Assembly (NCBI RefSeq): GCF_910592395.1
Contig: NC_088320.1
Coordinates: 6,448,001-6,512,000, forward strand
DNA from: Lineus longissimus
Taxonomy: Eukaryota; Nemertea; Pilidiophora; Heteronemertea; Lineidae
Length of the DNA stretch: 64,000 nucleotides
Direction: 5' to 3'
Made by a program: the position numbers and the translations under genes. Positions 55,501-64,000 of this stretch are shown one piece after another. The notes below the pieces were generated by a model, which made no database searches, was not told where the DNA came from, and worked only from the letters and a program-made list of their open reading frames with translations. Position 1 is the stretch's first letter; every line of letters begins with the position of its first letter.

Positions 55501-58413
55501 TTGTACCCCTCTTTTACAGCTAGTTTGCTTGCAACGTGGTAACCTTTAGAAAATTCACCAGAGTTCTAGGATTAAACCCCAATCTGACCACATTTGAACA
55601 ACAAGGGACCTTGACTGAGGAATCATTCTCGAAACTGATGAAACACGTTGCTCTATAACTTGTCTATCCTCGAACATTTTCTCAAATGTAGTAAATAGGT
55701 TATGTTAGCTTAATGGTTGAATTGACTAGACTTATCTTCAGGCTATGATGACTATCTATTTAACTGCCATATTCTTGGAATGTCGACAACTATGTTCAAG
55801 TACTAGCTGAACCCTAGACTACCCTCATATGTCAACAAAATCACACGTCTTTGCGTAAATTTCGTCACCATATCGAATATTTTCATTTGGCTTAAGTAAC
55901 TAAAATGAACTGCTCGAAATAACAAGCATTAAATATACTAGCCTTCGGTCGTTGTACCCGAAGACAATAAGAAAATTCCCCTGAAAAATCCTTATTTCAA
56001 TTTTCAACACGGCAAGAATAACACATATTGTCGATTCAAAGGCATGTTTATGAGAGGGCTTACAAAGGCCTATACACGGAGTCCCAATCGTATTACTCGG
56101 CAAGAATGGTGGTAATGAACCTACCAATTTCATTTATTTTACTACTTATATATTTTGCCTTGGCCATGGGAAAATTTAAAAAATCATAATTCGGGCATAA
56201 AGAATTACACACTTGAAACGAGTAAGGTAAAGTCACCTGATACAATAAAAGCCCCATTACAATTACAGCCCCAACAGTGTAGAAAACAGCAGTACACGTT
56301 AATGCACACGGATGCATCCTTTTGCAGAATATATCCGGTATCCATAGATCAGCTTCACCTTATATTATATCGAGGGTAGATTGTGTCATGCGATTACTTT
56401 CCCCGTCCAGCAACCTTCCTATGACGATATCAATATCCATATCTTTAGGAACGTGGTCAAGCTTACTATCTTTTTGAATAAAACGTTATCATGATGTTTT
56501 TGCAGGGCGAGGGTCCCAGGCCTCCACCGTCTCAACAGAGGATCAAGACGAATACGAAGATTACCCAGACTCCAAAGATACAGAGGAGTGTGGCTCAAAG
56601 GTCGGCAACGAAAGCGCTGGAAGTACTGCTAGTCACGAAAGTCATGAAAGTCATGGACGCCACGAAAGTCATGAGAGTGCTGGTAATGAGAGTCATGAGA
56701 GTATTGGTAATGAAAGTCATGAGAGCACTGGTACAAACGAGAGCGCTGGTAGCAATGAAGGCACGGGGAGTATCCTGAGCACAGACGGCAGCGAGCCAAA
56801 GAAGCTGCCCAAGAGAACTAAAAGGGTTTCTTTTGAAGGTAAGCACTTTTTAGATTTAGCTTAGATTAAGAGAACCTTTAGAAGGAGAATAACTGAGAAA
56901 GCTCGGATGGCTGGTCACTCCAAACACGATGTTGCACTCGACGTGAGATACCGTACCGTTCTTTCATTGGTTTAGTATCTTTTATTGAGATATGAGCATT
57001 ATAGTCCGACGCAAACCATCTAAAATGCCAGTATTTTGATCGTTGTTTTACCGCGCTTTTTAACGGATGTGAAAAGGTTTCACTGGCCCCCAGCCGACGA
57101 TAGGATACGAGTGACAAATCTGATTATATTGCTGCCCAAAACCTTTCAGTTTTATTGCACCATTTTCCCTTTTTAAATCGCTGCTAATTTGCTTTTATGG
57201 CCCTCTTCAATCCCTTCGACACTTGTTTGAATGACTGGATTTCTTGAAATTTGTTTTGTGGTCCGTCCCGTGACAATTCACTCAGCACCTCAACGACAAT
57301 TAAAGAAAGCGAATTGAATTGTTGCTGATAACATTGGATAACTTCAACTTGTCTAATCCTGTCTCCCCTTCCGTCGGTCCCTCAAGGCAGGAATCCTCAT
57401 TAAGGCCTCAACTCAATCAAAAGCATTGTCGAGACCTTAACCGAAAGGAAATCTCCAATTCGTAAAATTCGGCAACCGATTCACTTTCTTTGTTGGAGTT
57501 CATTGCTTACCAACGGTCGGTTCGTTTTCCAAAGGGATCTCGATTGGAATCATATGATGGCCCGTTGGTTGTGTAATCGGCTGAAAAGCTAAGGTGTCGT
57601 CAGGGCGGGCAACAGTTTGTCATTTGGTGCCGAAAATAACATGTGATGTTGGACATGTTGATCGCAGTCTTCCGGTGGCACGAAAATGGCATGAGCCAAT
57701 TTCGACGAATATCACCCAAAAGTGAAATTTCGCCGGCTGTGTTCCTGTTACCAAAGCCAAGCCGAGAACAGTAATCATTGCTGTATAGAAAGACATTACT
57801 TTGCATTGCTGAGTTGCATGGAAAGAGATAAAGTGGTGTTTAATTTATAATATCCGTCTGTCCCAGATTGGTCTTTGGCCTGTGGGCGATGCACGAGGTA
57901 CAAATATCTGATTATTTCATAACTATTCAAAGACACAGTGAGGTTGCAAAACAGGTGTTCTTTATGAAATAAACCTGATTTCAAATAAAGTGATAGGTGA
58001 CTCTCCTAGATTGAACAGGTTGACCGATACCTGAACTGTCCGAGGGAAAACCCTTTGTTCCCGGTTTATTGCTTGTGATGGAGCCCAAGGGGTACCGACC
58101 CGCCCCGCCCCTTCACCACTTGTGCTTCCTCTGTGGCGATGACGGTTGGCGTATCCGCAGAGTCTGTTTGAGAATAACTTTTAATCGATTAGTAATACGT
58201 GCATAATAAACAGCATGACACAGCTACTGGCATTGTCAGCAAACCTTTGCTGCTGAAAGGAAGGGTTCAAATGAAAGCCACTATTGTCAAAAGCAATAGT
58301 TCACCTGAAAAACAGATAATATATGAACCTAAATCTAGTCAGAGATAGGTGTTTGTAAGCTAGTTCATATAAGGTAAACTGGTACACTTGCAGCCTCTAC
58401 AGAGAGCTTGTAG
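49579..58413 (+). CDS. unidentified gene with an E-S-H-rich repeat exon and a PP1-docking-like motif
   Basis: Exons 49579-49674 (phase 0 to 0; FVEDELVERSAELDLEQTGW, KNVSDFELNQ; donor CAG|GTAGGC), 50793-50943 (0 to 1; PPNTPKVGHNDVKLLRRMTR, KEFVLQKDISMLKWRKMG; donor GTAAGT) and 56506-56838 (1 to 1; acceptor GTTTTTGCAG; donor GAAG|GTAAGC) join without a stop. The third is open for 111 codons: an acidic start (STEDQDEYEDYPDSKD), repeated ESHES/GNESHES units, then EPKKLPKRTKRVSFEG, where KRVSF fits the RVxF docking motif of protein phosphatase 1. A possible last exon 58394-58413 (acceptor TACACTTGCAG) adds ASTESL then TAG, giving a PDZ-type C-terminus. The 5' end is not found. I do not recognise the family. 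Confidence 0.45.
50944..56505. other. long intron or intergenic stretch
   Basis: 5.5 kb between two exons of the plus-strand model. Contains TGACCTTGACCTTGACCTTGCC (three tandem TGACCT half-sites, about 52642-52663), the repeat copy at 54040-54112, and open frames at 53.98-54.68 kb that start inside that repeat. No gene supported. Confidence 0.45.
54040..54112 (+). repeat. 80-bp dispersed repeat, copy 2
   Basis: From TCTTCAGCGTTCACTCTGCA through CTTGGAGGGAATTTTCTCCA to GGCGGGATGAGC. Partner of 11070-11150. The TTTTCTTCAG part mimics a splice acceptor. Confidence 0.6.
56839..58393. other. intron of the plus-strand model
   Basis: No exon, repeat family member or RNA gene recognised. AT-rich, with scattered short open frames. 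Confidence 0.4.
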
Positions 58414-58785
58414 TACTCAGCAATGCACACTGAGGATATAGTTGTATGGGGCTATAATTGTTCCATCTTACCTTAAGCTTTAACACATTCTTCTTTATAA
58501 AAACAAATAGAACTCACGCATACAGTTATCGTGAACACATTTTATTCTGTAAAGAAAACTGGAATTCAACTTTCGGAAATCATTCTTTTTTGCAAACAAG
58601 TTTAGCTAAAGTATGAACAGGTGTACGGCCAACAAACAACGGTTGAAACGGTAACATTGCCAGTCTGTGTGTTGACGAAAACTCCGTCACCTCGACAGAA
58701 ACCTCGTAACATTTCGTAAAAATTGACAGATTTCCTGCTTTAATTGTCCACATGTCACATTTTATTGATGTTACACTGACGACAA

Positions 58786-59458
58786 GTGTTTTTAAAGGAT
58801 TTCATTTCTGGAAATTTGGGATGTAATGTTGATACTTTACTTGGGACCCTCAAAAGATATTTGCATAACCCTGGTTTTGAGCGGGTCTATGGCAAGTTTA
58901 AGTACCCTAAATCCATTTATTTTATAGTTGAATTTATGAATCTTGTCCCAAGTTCATGTTCCGTTACTGACAAGGTATCTTCTTAGAAATAATGTGACCT
59001 GATTTTAGCCCTTCGGTATGAACAACCGAATCAATCGTCCAATATCTTAATAGCATAAAAAGAGTTATCACTTCACTCATTGCATGTCGAGCTACTCCCC
59101 AATATGGACCGAATTCCATATTCCTCTTTTTGAGTCATATTGTCTGACTGAACAATATTTCATTCGTTGCAAAAGGAAATGGGAAAAATATGATTGGTTC
59201 GTTTTCAAACTACGAAGTGGCTTTATATGTTATTTGTTGCTGCAATCAGTCTGGGAATTTGATAGTATTCATATCCAGTTCAAGTCATTCATCGGTTTAT
59301 TCAATGGCAAAGAGGCAAAAGTTATTCATGACATTGACATATCCATCCATTTAACAAATAGAGTGGATTTTGCGGGGGTTTTTTTTGGCTCAAATTTAAT
59401 TTCCTTACCAAATGGCAAAATGATTCGCGATTTTATTAGTCCAGAAAATTGGCTTTGA
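58786..59458 (+). other. two adjacent AT-rich open frames, unknown
   Basis: 58786-58986 (66 codons, contains LGTLKRYLHNPGFERVYGKF) and 59084-59458 (124 codons, contains FIRCKRKWEKYDWFVFKLRS) lie 97 bp apart on the same strand. Both are rich in aromatic and basic residues and in AT-rich codons. There are no introns, no start context and no recognised domain. They could be fragments of one decayed intronless ORF, for example from a mobile element, or chance. Confidence 0.22.
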
Positions 59459-59629
59459 ACTGTAACATCGAAAATGGTCTATTTTGAAAAAATGATACGC
59501 CACTAACTAGTGTTCACATGGGCATTTCTGAGCCCTGTTAGGCGAGAACGCCCCGGAGATTTCTTTGCATGTATGGCGGCAGGCATGCATGCATGCATCT
59601 TCTTTTTTTTTCTTTCCTTTTTTTAAATG

Positions 59630-60145
59630 TAGGTAAAAATCCTAATGGTCAAAATCTGAAGGTCAAAATCCTAACGGTAAAAATCCTAACTGTAACAATC
59701 CTAACCATATTCGGAGATTTTTTGGAAAATTTTGCGATTTTTGGAAATATTTTGGCTATTTTTTATCCATTTTGGAATGTGTTTGTTCAACTTTTTTTTT
59801 CTGAAATTTTCTTTGATAAAAAATGCATTACTTATTTGAAGGCCTAGTGGAGTTTTCGTCTGTTAGTGTTAGGTTCTAGAGGCAAATGACCACAAGATCG
59901 AAAAGAAAATGTTCGTGTTGGAAATGAAAAAGTCGAGAAAAAACCAACTTTATGGGGCTGAAATGTAAGGAATTTTGGTTAAATTGGTTTAAAAATTAGT
60001 TTTTTTGAGAATGGGTAAAAATGCTTAAATTTGGGATTTTAAACCGTTGGGGTTTTTACTGTTAGTATTTTTACCTTTTTAATTTTTTAACATTCGAATT
60101 TTTACCGTTGGGATTTTTACCATTAGGATTTTTAACGCGTACCCT
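59630..60145. repeat. inverted pair of (GGTAAAAATCCTAAC)n minisatellites
   Basis: At 59630-59705 the word GGTAAAAATCCTAAC and variants occur four or five times. At 60045-60140 its reverse complement (GTTGGGATTTTTACC, CCATTAGGATTTTTAAC) occurs about four times. The two blocks flank about 340 bp of AT-rich sequence, forming the arms of a large foldback. No ORF. Confidence 0.65.
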
Positions 60146-62617
60146 TTTTTCGTTGTCTCTCATTAAAAAATATACTTCGCTCAATCTCTTAAGAATAAAC
60201 GGTTGAAGAAAAAAGTGGGCCCACCCACAAATGTTTTCTTCCATTCATATCGTGTGTAAGAGCAAAGTTTTACTAATAATCGACATGATTATTCTTTGAA
60301 TTGCTGCAAATATCTAGTGTAGCTTGAATGAATAATTCCATTAGTTTAAGTCTGGTAGTAGGCGGAGGGCCTTGGGGCTAAATAAACTACAGAATATATG
60401 ATCAATGAGGGCTTGAAATAAAACTTCATGTACTTCTCAAACATGCAGTTTTCCAGATTACATTTACTCCAATATAAGATTTTTTAAACTTTGATATTTT
60501 TTTATCACTTTTTCCGTGCGCAAGAGACCGTAGACCTCCCAAATACCCAGATGAGGAGGGGGGGGGGAGATGATGCATCAAATCAAATCGCCCAAGCCCG
60601 GGGGGCCATTCTTTCAGGTATACCATAGCATATGCTTTACCTGATTTAAATTTGACCTTAACGATGTGTTTTTTGTATCTCTAGGAATGCGAGGTACGAT
60701 TAGGCCTACGATCATGAATAATTTGAATATTTTTATTGATTCATGTTTATATGGCTAAGAGCAACATGGATTAAATCGTGAGTTACATACTAAAGCTTAC
60801 CTTGGCATATTGATGTTACAGTGCTCATAGGCCTACCTCCCGAAGTGCATAGAAATAGTTAAAATAGGATAAAAATTCTTCACAGAATTATCAGGTTTTT
60901 TGAAAATTATCGAGTACGAGCACATGCACTGCCATATGCTCCAACCATAAACATTATCAGACCCTACTGAGCTCAATTTGGGGCTTATTGACCAACACAA
61001 AAATTATAAATGGAGGTTAAAAAGGTATATTTGGCCGATCTCACGAACATACTGAGGAAGCAAACTAGCTTCTGAAGCCCACAGTCCCCGGACGGTGTAC
61101 CGGTTGGATGTTTGACACAGCCTCAAAGTACTGATCAACTTAAAGCTAATTCTAGATTAGAAGAACCCAGTTACATGTACACGTAATTTGATTTGTGGGT
61201 TACCCAGTCATACGATCAGGAGACAGATCAAGGCTTTTGTCACTGATGTATGAATGCATTTTTCAACGCAGATTCTGTCCGATAAAGAGAAAGCGTCCCG
61301 CCCTCCCATGAGACATTTGCCCCTCTCAACCACCAAGAAAATACTTGAAAAACGTGACCTATTTCCTAGTTGCAAAATCGAAATTGAAAACACTCGTGTC
61401 GCCGCCTAGAATGGCTTATTCGAACCAGAACCACTTCTAATTTGCTTATTCATGAGGCACACCCACTGACGCCTGGCGGATTAAAAGAAAAAGTGTCGAC
61501 AAGTTATCCGTCCAGTGCTGCCCACTGGAATTGCTGAAAGAACTAAAATCCTCGCACTGTTGACAGTGGTCATGAACAGGTAAATTACCGGAAAATTTAG
61601 TATAAACGAATGATAATATTGCAAAATTGTGTACAATTATTGCTCTTCTTACGTTTCATTGAACAAACAAAAAAATCCGCAATTACAAAATATCACAAGA
61701 ATCTCAAAAGTCAATGAAGTCGGCTACTCATTAATGAACATACATGTACATGCTCGATAAGAAGACGCTGAGAATCATCAGTACGTGTACATGTACATGT
61801 AATTCGGATTTTTAATAACCGTCTATCAAACAATGATGATTTGTTGGGTTTCCTATGGCGCTGTCGAAAAATAGCAGTTTGGAAAACAACACCGCCATCT
61901 TGATCAAAGTAGGTCTACATACATCGGGATGATGCGCAATTATTATTTTAATAATTGATTAGACGTTTACCGGATTATAAAACTATTTGTTTTATTTCTC
62001 TGTTTGTGTTTTACTATCAAGAGCTGAGCACGCCAGTTGGGGGCCAAAACAGTTTTGTCAAATCGTCAAAGACCAAAGTAGGCCTATCGTTCAAGACCGC
62101 CCGTTCCAACCCGTTGACACCTAATTACAAACAGGAAAGTTTACTCTTAGGAATGGAGCGGTACTCATTAGGCTCTAGTTATAGTTGACGTTCCCGTACT
62201 GCGAAAAGCATTGCGCAAAAGTACGAAATCATCTGTCATATACACATACCGCAAATAAGGCCACCTAAATATTTTGCAAGAGAACAATCATACGGCTTTG
62301 TCGAATCAAACGAGATTCCTGAAGCATTCACAAAGAACTTATTCGATATTTTTCACGCTGAATAACTCGAGACTGCACAGACAACCCACAGTGTTTTTAT
62401 TGTCAAATTGGATCACGTTAGACTGAAAACACAAAGGAATTCACGCAGTGAAACCCATTTGTTATTCAAATATTTCACGGAGGATCGATTAAGCCGCCAT
62501 GTTTTGGTCATGTGACCGACTGTGCAGAAATGGAGTCGCATAGAATGGACACGGAGCGCTATTCGAGATTAATGTTGTGATCTATCTCCTCGTGATATTT
62601 TGCCTTTTTTACCCAAA
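60146..62617. other. non-coding
   Basis: Low-complexity GGGGGGGGGG run at about 60558 and ACATGTACATGTA microsatellite at about 61790-61802. No gene recognised. Confidence 0.45.
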
Positions 62618-62690
62618 ATGGCACAGTCAGTGGATAGGGGCCGTGTATTTACTGACTGGGACGGCATGATGGCGGAATTATTCGATATAG
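62618..62690 (+). CDS. candidate first exon of an unidentified gene
   Basis: CCCAAAATGG is a good start context. 24 codons (MAQSVDRGRVFTDWDG, then MMAELFDI) run to ATAG|GTAAGA, a strong donor, phase 1. Upstream is AT-rich, possibly 5' UTR. The product is not recognised. The next exon is not identified. The membrane exon at 63162 needs phase 2, so another exon or another gene is involved. Confidence 0.38.
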
Positions 62691-63161
62691 GTAAGACGTC
62701 TTGATTGATAAATTCCCCCAAAGTTGTCCAACTCTTTTTCCATGACGGACCTTCTCTACTAAATGCCATTACAATGGACTGATCCTTCTGTGTGGTTATA
62801 CAGTTGTAGCTAGAATGAGGTATGCAGAATACAAATTGATATACCAAAGTCGTAATTTTCGGCGGTTTTGAAAAACATGTCATTCATAAGTCATATTTGC
62901 TCTACAGATTATGTTATCTAAATCTTATTTCGAATAATTCCGGTGACAAATGGTTATGATTAGAAGGTGGTTTTGTTTTGGAACTGCGGTGTTCAAGCTT
63001 GGAGGCTAACTGTTTCGTATGTTGCAATTCCTGATAAAATTTAAGACTGAACATGGACGAACTATATTTATCTATAAAACTTCCTTGGGCTGAACATCTA
63101 GCCTTTGAGGCAACCTGTCTTCAGCATACTGGTCAACAACATCCTGTATTTTTTCCCCTAG

Positions 63162-63305
63162 TGGATATTTCACCATGATCGGTTACATTTTATTTTCCCT
63201 ATTTTTCGCGCTATTAGGGCTCATTTTATACCACGATATATCTGCGCGGGCGATGCTTTTTGCACGGGAAGAGCATAATCAATTGTCCGTAAATGGTTTT
63301 GAAAG
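63162..63305 (+). CDS. candidate exon encoding a membrane helix
   Basis: A very strong acceptor (TATTTTTTCCCCTAG), then a 1-nt prefix and 47 codons (GYFTMIGYILFSLFFALLGL, ILYHDISARAMLFAREEH) to GAAAG|GTATAT, exit phase 2. ATG at 63175 has ACC before it, so translation could begin here. One hydrophobic helix of about 20 residues followed by a basic/acidic stretch suggests a single-pass membrane protein or the start of one. If the donor is unused the frame stops at 63390. Not recognised. Confidence 0.38.
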
Positions 63306-64000
63306 GTATATAATTAATGGTTTGAAATATCATTCCTGCAAGTGGCCTAATTCTGTCGATATAAAGAAAAATAAATTCAACACACTTTAATAAAAAAATA
63401 AGAAATATTTATCTGAAAAGTATGTATCGTGAGATAATGATACTCAAAAAGTGTGTTATCAGTTTGAATAGACAGTGTGTCTGTGCACACACTTAAGCAA
63501 TAGAAGTACATACATGTATATAAACTTAGTCAATTCTTTCACTCAAGTAATACGGCCAACCGCAGAGAAACTCCGTATAATGTCATTAACAAGTGGAGAC
63601 ATAAGACAGATGAAGCATCATTACACTAACCATATACTATAGAATATATCATGGTATTGGGTATATTCTCAGACGTCCACAGCATGGATGCAGTAATATA
63701 TCTAATTACACATTTGCATCGAATCTAATTGCGTGTCAAGTCCATGTGACAGAATGCTGTCTGGCCAGAGTAAAAACGATATCCTGAGAACACGGTGGAA
63801 GCTGAAATCAGACTATCATGGTCCGGGCTGTATTGACCATATCCACGGTCCCCCTCCTACGTTCTATTTCGTTTCCGACCAATCCTCTATTAGCTTCTAT
63901 CATAGACCTTAATATTAGCTCCGTGGTTGTGTCAAGTCTATCCTCCAGAGCATTAAATATTACAGGTTCTGTTTATCGTTTTCGCATGAATATCTTGCAT
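63306..64000. other. non-coding to window end
   Basis: AT-rich intron-like sequence. No further exon, repeat family member or RNA gene recognised. Confidence 0.4.

Overview
The window is animal genomic DNA, AT-rich (about 60% by eye), with small exons, GT-AG introns, many small non-coding repeats and no bacterial gene organisation. The genes are single-copy bilaterian genes. The repeats (TAGGCCTA-type words, ACATGT runs, short foldback and TIR elements) look like those of marine invertebrates such as echinoderms, hemichordates or molluscs. I cannot name the species.

Layout. 0.2-4.4 kb: the 3' end of an unidentified + strand gene, rebuilt from exons whose phases fit. 6.1-12.7 kb: a complete SPAG16/PF20 gene (+, 13 exons, 631 aa), an axonemal central-pair WD-repeat protein, with several MITEs in its introns. 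13.47-17.55 kb: a diverged ~120-bp satellite of about 30 units with higher-order duplications. 18.9-21.2 kb: CREBZF/Zhangfei (-), a bZIP factor whose stop codon overlaps a splice donor leading to two in-phase exons. 24.0-27.5 kb: UBE2Z (+, 7 exons, 361 aa), a ubiquitin/FAT10 E2. 30.2-34.5 kb: a GCNT-type beta-1,6-N-acetylglucosaminyltransferase (-, 4 coding exons). 36-64 kb: gene-poor to the eye, with candidate exons for a - strand gene or genes (36.7-48.3 kb), a + strand gene with an ESHES-repeat exon and a KRVSFE motif (49.6-58.4 kb), and first or membrane exons near 62.6-63.3 kb.

The four recognised genes act in unrelated places: cilium (SPAG16), nuclear transcription (CREBZF), ubiquitin-like conjugation (UBE2Z) and Golgi O-glycan branching (GCNT). 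No operon or pathway logic links them. No transposase, reverse transcriptase, CRISPR array, rRNA or tRNA was recognised. I saw no dedicated novel system. The most useful observations are exons hidden from simple ORF calling, the CREBZF stop/donor overlap, the satellite architecture, and a tandem duplication that copies a UBE2Z splice-donor region. Exon models without recognised homology rest on splice signals and phase only and are scored accordingly.
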